Shown in pieces: positions 1 to 10,481 of a DNA stretch of 32,769 nucleotides (its first letter is position 1; every line of letters begins with the position of its first letter). Both the position numbers and the translations under genes were made by a program. The notes beneath the pieces were generated by a model. The model made no database searches. It was not told the DNA's origin and worked only from the letters and a program-made list of their open reading frames with translations. Origin of the DNA: Candidatus Bathyarchaeota archaeon (lineage in GTDB: Archaea > Thermoproteota > Bathyarchaeia > Bathyarchaeales > Bathycorpusculaceae); contig PKYH01000090.1 of the NCBI GenBank assembly GCA_003133625.1, positions 1,752 through 34,520 of the forward strand, read 5' to 3'.

Positions 1-87
1 GGAAGAATTTTGTATTCTAAGCAGAAGACGGTTATAGCCACTAAGTACATTGCTGGGAAAAGAAGAGCGAAGAAACGGGAAGAATGA
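1..87 (+). CDS. C-terminal end of an unrecognised protein (partial)
   Basis: The frame is open from the first base and ends at TGA, giving 28 residues. The tail is strongly basic (GKRRAKKREE). A T-rich stretch follows, which would suit archaeal termination. The fragment is too short to assign a function. It is called coding because it runs open from the window edge and because no other feature explains the stretch. Confidence 0.4.
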   Translation, partial: GRILYSKQKTVIATKYIAGKRRAKKREE

Positions 88-461
88 TAGTCAAAACTTT
101 TTAAATCAATCTTGAATCTTTTCTCTTCTTTTTTCTTTACCATTATGTAATCGTAACCAGCCACTTAGCTTGTGTGCTTTTTAAATGTCACTTAGCTTAC
201 GTGCTGCTTTTTAAATGCTTTTTCCCAATTTGAACACAAAACAGCCGACCAATTACGTACGATTGGCACTAAGACCAAACAGCTATGCTCCTTTATCGGG
301 CAATTTTTGGTTTTGTCTATTTTTACGGGTTGCGAAAAAACTGAATACTCAGGTTAAGTTAGCGCTTTAAATACAGCAAAACATGGGTCTGCTAGTTCAA
401 CTTTATACAAACTATTGTTCCTCAATCAAAAATATAGCTTTTTTCCAGAGAACAAAAAACT
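88..461. other. Non-coding AT-rich stretch with a direct repeat
   Basis: No convincing gene is seen on either strand. The stretch holds an imperfect direct repeat, CACTTAGCTTGTGTGC.TTTTTAAATG at 162-187 and a similar copy at 189-217, followed by a small CCAAT/ATTGG inverted repeat near 250-267. It lies next to the truncated chaperonin remnant, so it may be decayed coding sequence. Confidence 0.4.
162..217. repeat. Two-copy imperfect direct repeat
   Basis: The copies at 162-187 and 189-217 share CACTTAGCTT, GTGC and TTTTTAAATG. The second copy has three extra bases. Only two copies are present and the function is unknown. Confidence 0.5.
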
Positions 462-910
462 TTAGAAACCGCTTTTGTGGGTTGTTGCTTGTTTGTCTAT
501 TATTTCAAGTGCCTTATTTGTTGCTAAATAGTAACCGTGAATAATTGTGTTAGCATGAATCCCCAAAGATAAAAGCTCATCTGCTTCCTTTAACAGCGCC
601 GACAAGAACACAACAAAAGTGTCCACGCCATCGCCCGCTTCTTCTCGCTGCATTTTGGCTTATTCCGCAATTATAACTGCTGAGGATACTGAATTGCAAG
701 CTCATCCAAAATTGCAATTGCATCCTTCGTGATTTTAATAACCTGCTCCGGACCACGATTATACACAACCAGTTTATATGCGCCCTGTGGACCCAACGTG
801 CTCCGGATTTTGTCGGCTGCAAAAATGGCTAAGCGCAAATTTTCTCGCCAAACATCTTTTCCAGTTGTGCGCTTGTAGTTTAGAGAAATTATGGTTTCCA
901 TAGTTATCAT
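462..910 (-). pseudogene. Broken group II chaperonin (thermosome) N-terminal remnant
   Basis: Two minus-strand ORFs (671-910 and 462-653) read together as the first ~140 residues of a thermosome/CCT subunit. The first ORF contains RTTGKD, ADKIRSTLGPQGAYKLVV and ITKDAIAILDELAIQYP. The second contains EEAGDGVDTFVV (compare GDGTT.AVV), LLKEADELLSLGIHANTIIHGY and ALEII. A frameshift after the IQYPQ segment and an in-frame TAA (VIIAE-stop-AKMQ) separate them. The frame then closes around position 462, where a full subunit (~540 aa) would continue into the intermediate and apical domains. The ATP-binding DG.TIL motif has become DAIAIL, so this copy was already divergent. It is a degraded, truncated paralogue. 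The functional thermosome genes must lie elsewhere. Confidence 0.75.
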
Positions 911-937
911 TCTTTAATAATTAATCGTGCAGAACAT

Positions 938-1090
938 ATGCAACTGAAGTCTGCGCATACTTGCTTTGTTCTTGAAGCTCTTAAAACTAAGTGTTGTAGC
1001 AACACAGCAACAAGTGCCAGAAAAGCAACGGTGAATTCCACAAAGGCATTTAAGGAGCAACGTACGAAGCGTGGCAAGTGGGACAAATGA
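938..1090 (+). CDS. Possible 50-residue basic small protein
   Basis: An ATG-initiated frame of 50 codons, too short for the ORF track, ends at a TGA that overlaps the ATG of the downstream propeller gene (ATGA), as in translational coupling. It has a hairpin-like GTGTTG-TAG-CAACAC inside and a basic end (EQRTKRGKWDK). The AAGGAG at 1052-1057 lies inside it. No family is recognised and no clear SD precedes it. The overlap may be chance, so this is a weak call. Confidence 0.25.
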   Translation: MQLKSAHTCFVLEALKTKCCSNTATSARKATVNSTKAFKEQRTKRGKWDK

Positions 1091-2430
1091 ATAAGCGTAC
1101 CTTGCTGTTTATCATATTAGGCTTGATTGCAGTTATAGTTGCATCCTCATTGATTATATACCAAAATAGCGTCCTCACACCTCAAGGCTCAGGCGTTGTT
1201 TGGAAGCGCCCTATTGAGAACTTTGCAACTGGCTTAGCGGCTGATACTGGAAAAGTGTTTACCATGGATATCTCAGGGAACGTAAACTGCTATGACATTC
1301 AAAACGGCAAATCCATATGGAACGGCAGTAGCGTAGGCGGTTATTTCGCTGCAGGACTCACAGTAGCAGAAGGGAGAGTTTATGGAGGCTCAGAGTATGC
1401 TTCAGTTGGCTGCTTAGATGAGACAACTGGACAGTTCCAATGGAGTTTCACAGGTGACATAGACCATCGTCAAGCCCCTGATAACATCATTGTTAAAGAT
1501 GGTCGAGTGTTTACAATTGCAGAAGGTGTTAGCGCAATTGTTAGTGCCCACAACGCAACCACTGGACAGCTTCTATGGCAAACACCGTATATATTTGGAA
1601 CTTTTGGAAATATAACTGACTTGAACACTTGGTGGGCAAGCGGCTTTCCGTTGGGAGGCGACCCATTTGAGGGCAACTCAGTTTATGCATTAGGTGGCAA
1701 CGAGTCAAGCCCATACATTTTTAAGCTAAACACCGACAACGGCAGTATTCTTTGGCGTGCTAATATTACTGTATTTAGTGGTCTTCCAAGTGTTCTGGCA
1801 ACCTATCAAGGGCAAGCCATCATACAGAACAGCAACCAAATCTTTAGTTTGAATGAGACTTCAGGCGACAGCCTTTGGAGCATTGATGTTGGCGCATCAA
1901 TCTACCAGCCAACCGTCTACAACGGTCTACTGCTTTTTGCAGCATCAGACGGCAACTTCTATGCGCTCAATTTGGCTGACGGCAAATTAGCATGGAAAAC
2001 TAAAGTTGACAACCAAAACCTACTCTCACAAGTTAACGAAACTAACACTCTCACGACTTATCCAATACAAGTCGACGCTCAAAACCAAAGAGTATATTGG
2101 AGTTTCGGGGTTACCCAACAACTTGGAACGACTAGCGAAAACAAACATGACCGATACACAGGAACTATATGCAGCCTCGACTTGGCAACTGGCAAAGTTA
2201 TTTGGACAAGGCAAATAGAAGACAGTGGCGTCTTCTACAGTCCGCCTGTCGGTTTAGTCTTCAATAAAGATGCTGTCTTTTTGACGGAAAACAATGTTCT
2301 TTGGATTTTTAGCGCATCAACAGGCAACTTAGCTAGGAATCAGCACTTCGACCACTATGTTTTGCCGCCAGTCGCATCAGATAATGAAGTGTTTGTGGCA
2401 GCAGACCTCAACCTTACCGCCTATGGATAA
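1087..2430 (+). CDS. Membrane-anchored PQQ-like beta-propeller repeat protein
   Basis: The protein has ~447 residues. A short cytoplasmic MNKRT is followed by one hydrophobic segment (LLFIILGLIAVIVASSLIIY), then an extracytoplasmic domain. The domain contains about seven to eight propeller blades, each with a V(Y/F)...G.....LD..TG...W pattern (for example CLDETTGQFQW, ALNLADGKLAWKT, SLDLATGKVIWTRQ). Repeats of this sort form quinoprotein-like WD40/PQQ propellers. No catalytic quinone-dehydrogenase signature is visible, so a binding or cell-surface scaffold role is as likely as an enzymatic one. The ORF track starts at a GTG (1078). The ATG at 1087 puts the signal anchor at the N-terminus and is preferred. 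The gene abuts metW tail to tail without a spacer. Confidence 0.85.
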   Translation: MNKRTLLFIILGLIAVIVASSLIIYQNSVLTPQGSGVVWKRPIENFATGLAADTGKVFTMDISGNVNCYDIQNGKSIWNGSSVGGYFAAGLTVAEGRVYGGSEYASVGCLDETTGQFQWSFTGDIDHRQAPDNIIVKDGRVFTIAEGVSAIVSAHNATTGQLLWQTPYIFGTFGNITDLNTWWASGFPLGGDPFEGNSVYALGGNESSPYIFKLNTDNGSILWRANITVFSGLPSVLATYQGQAIIQNSNQIFSLNETSGDSLWSIDVGASIYQPTVYNGLLLFAASDGNFYALNLADGKLAWKTKVDNQNLLSQVNETNTLTTYPIQVDAQNQRVYWSFGVTQQLGTTSENKHDRYTGTICSLDLATGKVIWTRQIEDSGVFYSPPVGLVFNKDAVFLTENNVLWIFSASTGNLARNQHFDHYVLPPVASDNEVFVAADLNLTAYG

Positions 2431-3030
2431 TTAAGCATTCTTTGAGCAGAGAAACAATCCTACTTCCGCAAACAAGTTTGGAAACAGCTTGACTGTGCTA
2501 TTTTTTCTAATAAAGGCTGAATCTTCGATGTGTATGTTTCTTTTTTTGCAGTAATCCTTGAAGTCGGCGATGCCTATGAAATGAAGGTTTGGTGTGTCAT
2601 ACCACTCGTAAGGTAGCGCTTTGGTTACTGGGACTCTTCCTTTGAAGAATATTTGGAGTCTGGCTGAGGCTTGCACAAAATTTGGAAAGCCAACAATAGC
2701 TTTTTTTCCCACTCTCAAAGCCTCTTTCAAAGCAAAGTCTGGTTTTTTTACTTGCTGTAGTGTTTGGTTTAGTATAACGTAATCGAATGAGCTGTCTGCA
2801 TATTCAGAGAGGCCTGTGTCTATGTCTTGTTGAAAGACGCTTAATCCCAAAGCGACACATCGATGGATGTCTGTTTCGCTTAGTTCTATTCCTTGAGCAT
2901 GCACCTGCTTTTCAGTTAAGAGGAGAGCTAAGAGTTCTCCGTCTCCGCATCCAAGGTCCAGCACCGATGCCTCTTTGGTTATCCAGTCTAGGATGATTTT
3001 GCACTCTGTTTTTATTGGCGCCTGCTTCAT
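2431..3030 (-). CDS. metW: Methionine biosynthesis protein MetW (SAM-methyltransferase fold)
   Basis: This is a 199-residue class I methyltransferase-fold protein. The SAM-binding motif I is VLDLGCGDGELL (~residues 23-34), followed by an acidic strand end GIELSE, QQDID and SSFDYVILNQTLQQV, all characteristic of MetW. The C-terminal half carries the family's PNF...R.QIFFKGRVPVT...PYEWYDTPNLHF signature. MetW is the partner of MetX and modulates homoserine acetylation or succinylation. Its ATG overlaps the metX stop (TAATG), which indicates translational coupling within metY-metX-metW. The neighbour on the other side converges with no gap. Confidence 0.9.
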   Translation of the reverse strand: MKQAPIKTECKIILDWITKEASVLDLGCGDGELLALLLTEKQVHAQGIELSETDIHRCVALGLSVFQQDIDTGLSEYADSSFDYVILNQTLQQVKKPDFALKEALRVGKKAIVGFPNFVQASARLQIFFKGRVPVTKALPYEWYDTPNLHFIGIADFKDYCKKRNIHIEDSAFIRKNSTVKLFPNLFAEVGLFLCSKNA

Positions 3031-4172
3031 TATGCACCACCGTTATATCCATTCGAAACTGTGTTCAGGAAATGCTTGATCAGGTGAGTTTCTTGTTCTG
3101 TTTCAAGAAGGAACGCGTCGTGCCCATAAGTGGAATTTATTTCACAATAAGTTGCGTCGACTCCTGCAAGCTTGCATGCTTTCACGATTTCTTGAGACTG
3201 ATACGCTGGGTAGAGCCAGTCGGATTTGAAGGCTATTACGAGCACTTTTGCCTTTAACCCGCTAAAGATGCTGGCGAGGCTTTTTCCGTTGAGAATGTTG
3301 AAGTAGTCTATGGCTTTTGTAATGTATATGTACGAGTTAGCGTCGAATCGTTTAACAAAGTTGTCGCCTCGATAACGCAAGTAGCCTTCAACCTCAAATT
3401 CCGCGCCAAACTTGAACGGCTCCTTATCTGGGCGGACGCGTCTTCCAAACTTTTCCGCCATTGAAGCATCGCTCATGTAGATTATGTGTCCAATCATTCG
3501 TGCTACGGCTAAGCCTTTCGCTGGAACCTGCGAGCCATAATAATGCCCCCTCTTCCAGTCGGAGTCAGCCATGATTGCTTGGCGGCCAACTTCGTTGAAG
3601 GCTATCTGCTGAGGAGTATGCTTCATGGTCGTTGCAATTGGTATCGCAGACCATATTCTGTCGGGGTAGGAGACCATCCACTGGAGAACTTGCATTCCAC
3701 CCATAGAGCCGCCGATGACCGCGAGGAGCTTCTCTATGCCTAAATGGTCAATTAAGCGAGCTTGCGCGTTCACCATGTCGCCAATCGTTACAAGTGGAAA
3801 GTCGCTACCGTAGGGTTTGCCAGTTTTCGGATTCGTGGAAGATGGACCTGTTGAGCCCCGGCAGCCCCCAATAACGTTAGAGCAGATTACAAAATACTTG
3901 TTTGTGTCTAAGCCTTTCCCGGGACCGATTAAGCTGTCCCACCAACCATTGGTTCCCGCGGCATGGGCGTCTCCTGAGAGCGCATGCAGGACTAGGATGG
4001 CGTTTTGTTTTTGCTTGTTTAGTGTGCCGTATGTTTCGTAAGCCAGCGTTATTGGACCAAGTTTTTCGCCTGACTCAAGCGCCAACTCGTTTGGCGGGTT
4101 TGCGAATGTGAAGTGTTTTTGCTCTGAATCTATGAGGGTTTGGTTAACTGTTGCTAAATGTGATGCCTCCAA
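3030..4172 (-). CDS. metX: Homoserine O-acetyltransferase
   Basis: An alpha/beta-hydrolase of ~380 residues that acetylates (or succinylates) L-homoserine, the first committed step of methionine synthesis. The nucleophile sits in GGSMGG (Ser156); the other triad residues fit D318 (KSDWLYP) and H351 (YGHDAF). Further family blocks are [24 protein letters not shown] and the N-terminal [10 protein letters not shown]. The annotated start is TTG at 4172, and the GGAGG lies immediately over and after this codon. No better in-frame ATG/GTG/TTG lies before the conserved core, so the exact start is uncertain. It lies 14 bases after metY and overlaps metW by one base. Confidence 0.93.
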   Translation of the reverse strand: MEASHLATVNQTLIDSEQKHFTFANPPNELALESGEKLGPITLAYETYGTLNKQKQNAILVLHALSGDAHAAGTNGWWDSLIGPGKGLDTNKYFVICSNVIGGCRGSTGPSSTNPKTGKPYGSDFPLVTIGDMVNAQARLIDHLGIEKLLAVIGGSMGGMQVLQWMVSYPDRIWSAIPIATTMKHTPQQIAFNEVGRQAIMADSDWKRGHYYGSQVPAKGLAVARMIGHIIYMSDASMAEKFGRRVRPDKEPFKFGAEFEVEGYLRYRGDNFVKRFDANSYIYITKAIDYFNILNGKSLASIFSGLKAKVLVIAFKSDWLYPAYQSQEIVKACKLAGVDATYCEINSTYGHDAFLLETEQETHLIKHFLNTVSNGYNGGA

Positions 4173-4186
4173 AAAATTGGTGATGT

Positions 4187-5565
<1,379 letters not shown>

Positions 5566-5590
5566 ACCCAACGCAACCAATTACTAAACC

Positions 5591-6145
5591 ATGTTCCCAA
5601 CCTTAGAAGACATCGCAAAACGCAGACGCCAACTAGGCCTAAAACAGTCAGAACTAGCCAAAATGGCTGGCGTAAGCCAATCCTTAATAGCCAAGCTGGA
5701 AGCAGGAACCATCGACTCCTCCTACACTAAAGTGAAAACAATATTTGATGTGCTTGAGCGGTTAGAATTTAAAACTAAAGTTCAAGCGGGCAAAGTGCTC
5801 CACAAAAACGTTGTTACTGTCCAGAAAAACGAGCCGCTTTCCAAAGTGGTGAAATTAATGAAGGAGCATGGTTACTCGCAGATACCTGTTTTCGAAGGCA
5901 AACACTCTGTTGGCAGCATATCAGAAAAAGCTATTCTGCGGCAAATCTTGGCAGGGAAGGATTTAGAGCAGATATCTAAATTGTCGACTGAGGCAATAAT
6001 GGAAGAAGCTTTCCCTCAAATAAACGAAGACGCCCCATTATCGCTAATATCAAACCTCTTGCAAACTTACTCAGCTGTTTTAGTTTCCAAAAAAGGCGAA
6101 GTAATAGGCATCATTACCAAAGCAGATTTACTAAGAATGATTTAA
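5591..6145 (+). CDS. XRE-family HTH regulator with a CBS-domain pair
   Basis: The protein has 184 residues. Residues ~5-60 form an XRE helix-turn-helix (RRRQLGLKQSELAKMAGVSQSLIAKLEAG). Residues ~68-184 form two CBS motifs (VVTVQKNEPLSKVVKLMKEHGYSQIPVFEGKH and EDAPLSLISNLLQTYSAVLVSKKGEVIGIITKADLL). CBS pairs bind adenosyl ligands such as AMP, ATP or SAM, so this architecture is a ligand-responsive DNA-binding regulator. Its divergent position next to metYXW and the palindromes between them suggest, but do not prove, that it senses a methionine-cycle nucleoside and controls the met operon. It appears leaderless. Confidence 0.9.
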   Translation: MFPTLEDIAKRRRQLGLKQSELAKMAGVSQSLIAKLEAGTIDSSYTKVKTIFDVLERLEFKTKVQAGKVLHKNVVTVQKNEPLSKVVKLMKEHGYSQIPVFEGKHSVGSISEKAILRQILAGKDLEQISKLSTEAIMEEAFPQINEDAPLSLISNLLQTYSAVLVSKKGEVIGIITKADLLRMI

Positions 6146-6245
6146 TCTATTTTCATCCCGTCCTAATTCGACGTTTCTGCTTATCAGATACTGCCCTTAT
6201 TTTGCTACTAAAACGATAAATCAAAATACGCCTACCCCTCCCTAC

Positions 6246-6274
6246 TTTTTAGCTCTAGTTTCACTAGCTAAAAA
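6246..6274. terminator. Hairpin between convergent genes
   Basis: TTTTTAGCT (6246-6254) and AGCTAAAAA (6266-6274) form a perfect 9-bp inverted repeat with an 11-base loop. It ends in T-runs in either orientation and lies between the 3' ends of the XRE-CBS gene and the small gene at 6283. It would suit bidirectional termination. Confidence 0.5.
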
Positions 6275-6282
6275 GAGCCTAT

Positions 6283-6456
6283 TTAGCCCTCGCCGCAAGC
6301 TAGCCCAGTCATTGCTTTAACGTATCTTGAGGCTTCCTCTCTTGTTTTAAAGGGACCATAAACAAAATCGTATTGAGGATGCGTTTCTTTTGTGGGCTTA
6401 ATGTCGGATTCTATTATTTCGGGTCTTTTGTTTTCTTTAAACCCTAAGTAAATCAT
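6283..6456 (-). CDS. 57-residue hypothetical protein (below ORF-track length)
   Basis: The ATG at 6456 is preceded by a strong SD (GGAGGAG, 8 bases upstream of the ATG) and the frame runs 57 codons to TAA. The product has a charged N-terminal half (FKENKRPEIIESDIKPTKE) and a C-terminal segment DFVYGPFKTREEASRYVKAM. That segment has the look of a GPF.t..eA..y short alpha/beta module seen in many small archaeal proteins. It ends in ACGEG. No function is assigned. The SD, clean frame and intergenic position make it a real gene. It is divergent from the HTH gene at 6531. Confidence 0.7.
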   Translation of the reverse strand: MIYLGFKENKRPEIIESDIKPTKETHPQYDFVYGPFKTREEASRYVKAMTGLACGEG

Positions 6457-6530
6457 TAAGCCGCTCCTCCAATGGAAAGTGTTCTACATCCAATTTATTA
6501 AGTATAATGCTGTTATAATGGCGAAACAAA

Positions 6531-6878
6531 ATGGGTGCTCGATGCGAAAGTATAGGAAAATTCGTGCTTCCTGTTTTCAGGTCCCTTGTCGCTAAAGAAC
6601 TCGTTAACACTTATCATTTAACACAGGTTGAAGCGGCAAAGAAACTCAAGACAACCCAGGCTGCAGTAAGCCAATACATAAACTCCAAACGCGCCATCAA
6701 AGGCACCGAACAATTCCACGACATCCTACCCAGAATCCAAGCCGTAGCCACGGAAACCGCTAAACGCCTCGCAAACCAAGAGACAACTTGGGACGATGTC
6801 ACACTTGATTTCTGCAAGCTTTGCTCATCTTTTTACGCGACGAAAGAAAACAAAACAGGCGACAACTACACAATATAA
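6531..6878 (+). CDS. COG2522-like archaeal HTH transcriptional regulator
   Basis: A 115-residue protein with the N-terminal pattern CE.IGKFVLPVFRSLVAKELVNTY. It is followed by a helix-turn-helix (LTQVEAAKKLKTTQAAVSQYINSKR, ~30-55) and a C-terminal C..C pair (DFCKLCSSF). This arrangement is typical of predicted archaeal XRE-like regulators grouped as COG2522. The cysteines could bind metal or sense redox, which is inference. The ATG at 6531 has no SD but has AT-rich TATA-like sequence ~27 bases upstream, so the message may be leaderless. Confidence 0.8.
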   Translation: MGARCESIGKFVLPVFRSLVAKELVNTYHLTQVEAAKKLKTTQAAVSQYINSKRAIKGTEQFHDILPRIQAVATETAKRLANQETTWDDVTLDFCKLCSSFYATKENKTGDNYTI

Positions 6879-6978
6879 CGGAATTATGTTTTGTGAAGGT
6901 TGAGGCTGTTAGAAGCATTAGAAGGTTAAGACCAAACGTTTGGGGCATTAATTTTTTTAGTTGCAAACGGTATAAAAA

Positions 6979-7016
6979 TATATCGTATTGCCTAAAGATA
7001 ATACCTAAACGATATA
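6979..7016. repeat. Inverted repeat in AT-rich intergenic sequence
   Basis: TATATCGT (6979-6986) and ACGATATA (7009-7016) are perfect complements, and an inner GTATT/AATAC pair is also present. The repeat lies between the 3' ends of the COG2522-like gene and the Cys-rich small gene, where a transcript-end structure would be expected. Confidence 0.4.
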
Positions 7017-7061
7017 AAATTGTATATGATAGTCGATTTTTCAATAAATTTCCATTATTGT

Positions 7062-7202
7062 CTAGTCGTCAATTATTTCAATCATATGCTTACCGCAACA
7101 CTCAGGCGCTTTCTCCACGTTACGCTTGGCTTCACCTGTGCAGCAAATGTCATAATCCGACCGTTTTTTGCAACCGCATTTTGTACATTGAAATGTTGGC
7201 AT
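7062..7202 (-). CDS. 46-residue cysteine-rich small protein (zinc-ribbon/desulforedoxin-like)
   Basis: The gene is absent from the ORF track because it is short. The ATG at 7202 opens a frame with seven cysteines: CTKCGC near the start, CC in the middle and APECCGKHM near the end. The spaced CxxCG plus CCGxxM arrangement resembles the metal site of desulforedoxin-type domains and small zinc ribbons, so it probably binds Fe or Zn. This is pattern similarity only. The longer ORFs on both strands here (7020-7244, 6821-7204) lack any family pattern and are shadows. No strong SD is seen. The next gene downstream of its promoter side is the rRNA operon. Confidence 0.6.
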   Translation of the reverse strand: MPTFQCTKCGCKKRSDYDICCTGEAKRNVEKAPECCGKHMIEIIDD

Positions 7203-7307
7203 AACCAGTTATTATTTTTATTATTCATTTTAATTTTCCTCTAAACATGCTTAAAATGCCATTTATCATAAGAGTGTCCATAGGACAATGTTTATGAGAA
7301 TGGAAAA

Positions 7308-7320
7308 GAAATGTTTATAT
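7308..7320 (+). promoter_or_regulatory. Candidate 16S rRNA promoter (BRE/TATA)
   Basis: GAAATGTTTATAT is a purine-rich BRE-like sequence followed by a consensus-like archaeal TATA box. Transcription would start near 7345, giving a ~270-nt leader before mature 16S. It is the best match upstream of the rRNA gene. Confidence 0.6.
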
Positions 7321-7353
7321 CAGTTGAATTCGCTTCTAAATGAATTCAGCTAT

Positions 7354-7452
7354 AATTGCTAGCCCCGCAATTTTACATGGCGGCGGCTCAACCCCTACCG
7401 CAACGGCGAATTCGCCTTACAGGAATGAAGGAGTTGGCCTCCAATTGCGGGG
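7354..7452 (+). repeat. Structured pre-16S leader: nested inverted repeats
   Basis: CCCCGCAATT (7363-7372) pairs perfectly with AATTGCGGGG (7443-7452). Within this long stem lies the perfect 12-bp palindrome GGCGAATTCGCC (7405-7416). A competing short hairpin, AATTGC (7354-7359) with GCAATT (7367-7372), uses the same left arm. The leader can therefore form alternative folds. It lies between the promoter and the processing helix. Confidence 0.6.
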
Positions 7453-7492
7453 ACACGAATGTGGACCTGATTAATTGCTCAGTTAGGTCTGA

Positions 7493-7509
7493 ATTGGGCT
7501 TTGACGTAT
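7493..7509 (+). repeat. Left arm of the pre-16S processing helix
   Basis: ATTGGGCTTTGACGTAT is the perfect reverse complement of 9176-9192. The two arms flank the 16S gene as in archaeal rRNA processing stems, which are cut by the splicing endonuclease at a bulge-helix-bulge. AATGTT (7517-7522) also pairs with AACATT downstream (9157-9162), extending the helix past an internal loop. Confidence 0.85.
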
Positions 7510-7618
7510 GAGTGGAATGTTTTTCCCTCCAAATCCAGTTAGGCACAAAAATGCGAAAAGTGCAGAACGTACCACACAAAAAACAATTAGATCCGCAGAC
7601 CAACAATGGAGTGTCACA

Positions 7619-9114
<1,496 letters not shown>

Positions 9115-9175
9115 AAGTAAAAAAGCATGTATGTGCTTGATTGGAGGAGCAAGGAGAACATTAAGAACACACAGG

Positions 9176-9192
9176 ATACGTCAAAGCCCAAT
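9176..9192 (+). repeat. Right arm of the pre-16S processing helix
   Basis: ATACGTCAAAGCCCAAT pairs over all 17 bases with 7493-7509. Its presence ~60 nt after the 16S 3' end shows that 16S is processed out of its own precursor without any downstream rRNA gene. Confidence 0.85.
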
Positions 9193-9322
9193 AAACATAG
9201 CAATCGTAGCCAAAAACGGGTTTTCATTTCTTATTTTTGTAGATGAGGTCTTTTTACATGCGGTTACGCATTTTTAGTTGCTGTTAGTTGCCGTTAATTA
9301 CTCAGAGAAGGTGGTTCTTCTA

Positions 9323-9508
9323 CTAATTATCGCATACTTTCATGCTGCTTTTGAACTTACTGAGCTCTTCTCCATCGTCAGGCTTACGAAAAACAAAAAG
9401 ATGCTCATAAGAAAGAAGTAAAAAGTCTGTGTAATTGCCACTATTCGATTGCTTGTTTATACCAACCCATTGTTCCTTCGCAGTGCTAGAGAGACCTACC
9501 CATTTCTC
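9323..9508 (-). pseudogene. C-terminal remnant of a DNA methyltransferase
   Basis: A 61-codon minus-strand frame, not in the ORF track, has no start codon and is bounded upstream by TAA. It reads KEQWVGINKQSNSGNYTDF.LLSYEHLFVFRKP..GEELSKFK, which matches the closing segment of N4/N6-type site-specific DNA methyltransferases (strand ending in SYEhl.vFrK). The catalytic (D/N/S)PP(Y/W) and SAM-binding regions are missing, and the sequence between here and the DpnI gene does not supply them. It is read as the tail of a deleted methyltransferase gene. It lies head to head with the DpnI-like gene, whose product attacks adenine-methylated DNA. Confidence 0.55.
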
Positions 9509-9614
9509 TTAGTAGTTTTAGTTTTCCATTGGTACTGTGTATCGAAAAAACCATATACTTTTCATGTCAATATCAAAAATAAGTGACTAGGTAGAAGAAG
9601 ATGTGGGGTCAATT

Positions 9615-10385
9615 ATGAATTTATCCCTTGAGACAAAAATTGCTGACAAATACACAAGCCCTTCTCAAAAAATTCGGATACTAACCGAACACTGGGTTGG
9701 TAATCAAGTTTATTGTCCAAACTGTGGAAATTTAGATATTGATAAGTATAGCAACAATAAACCGGTTGCAGATTTTTTCTGCTCGAGTTGCAAAGAGGAT
9801 TATGAATTAAAAAGCAAGAAAAAACAGATAGGCACAAAAATTGTCGATGGCGCTTATCATACAATGATTGAACGACTGCAGGAAAGCCATAACCCGAATC
9901 TTTTTTTACTCAATTATGATTTGCAAACTTGGCAGGTAGTGAATTTTCTCGTTATCCCAAAACACTTTTTTGTCCCAGATATAATTGAAAAAAGAAAAGC
10001 ATTATCTCAAACTGCAGTGCGTTCAGGTTGGGTGGGTTGCAACATTCTTCTGCAAAGTATTCCAAAAACGGGTAAAATTTTTATAATAAAAAATAAAACT
10101 GTTGAATTGAAAGACAAAGTGCTTATGGAGTGGAAAAAGACGCTTTTCCTACGTGAGAAAAAAGATTTAGGCGCAAAAGGTTGGCTTTTAGATGTGATGC
10201 TGTGTGTTGAGAGAATAGGACACAAAGAATTTTCACTGGATGAAGTATATGGATTTGAAAATGTTTTAAGCCTAAAACATCCCGATAACCATCACGTCAA
10301 AGATAAAATTCGTCAGCAATTACAATTCTTGCGAGACAAAGGTTATCTTGAATTTGTTGAACGAGGACGTTATCGTCTTGCATAA
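9615..10385 (+). CDS. dpnI-like: DpnI-type methyl-directed type II restriction endonuclease
   Basis: 256 residues, co-linear with DpnI along its whole length. From the ATG at 9615 the catalytic PD-(D/E)xK residues fall at D53 (PVADF), E64 and K66 (YELKSK), the same numbers as in DpnI. This decides the start over the upstream GTG at 9603. A zinc site is formed by CPNC and CSSC, and the SGWVGCNI segment is conserved. The C-terminal winged helix (FSLDEVYGFE... to IRQQLQFLRDKGYLEFVERGRYRL), which in DpnI reads methylated GATC, is retained. In DpnI this enzyme cleaves G(6mA)TC and spares unmodified DNA. The gene is notably A-rich compared with neighbours and sits in an accessory patch, which suggests transfer. 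Specificity is inferred from the family. Confidence 0.93.
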   Translation: MNLSLETKIADKYTSPSQKIRILTEHWVGNQVYCPNCGNLDIDKYSNNKPVADFFCSSCKEDYELKSKKKQIGTKIVDGAYHTMIERLQESHNPNLFLLNYDLQTWQVVNFLVIPKHFFVPDIIEKRKALSQTAVRSGWVGCNILLQSIPKTGKIFIIKNKTVELKDKVLMEWKKTLFLREKKDLGAKGWLLDVMLCVERIGHKEFSLDEVYGFENVLSLKHPDNHHVKDKIRQQLQFLRDKGYLEFVERGRYRLA

Positions 10386-10481
10386 ATTCAGGTAAGAACA
10401 ATTAAATACATTGAGGATTTGCGGCTGGTCCAAGCAAGCCTGGACTAAACTGTTTCTTCAAAAGTTATGTTGGCTGGTTTT

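Noticed and set aside
6821-7244. ORFs of 127 and 74 codons on the plus strand
   Set aside because: They run through AT-rich intergenic sequence and antisense to the Cys-rich gene, with no motif or initiation signal.
9115-9322. Search for tRNA, 5S or 23S after the 16S gene
   Set aside because: No T-loop (GGTTCRA) pattern or large-subunit sequence was recognised here or elsewhere in the window.
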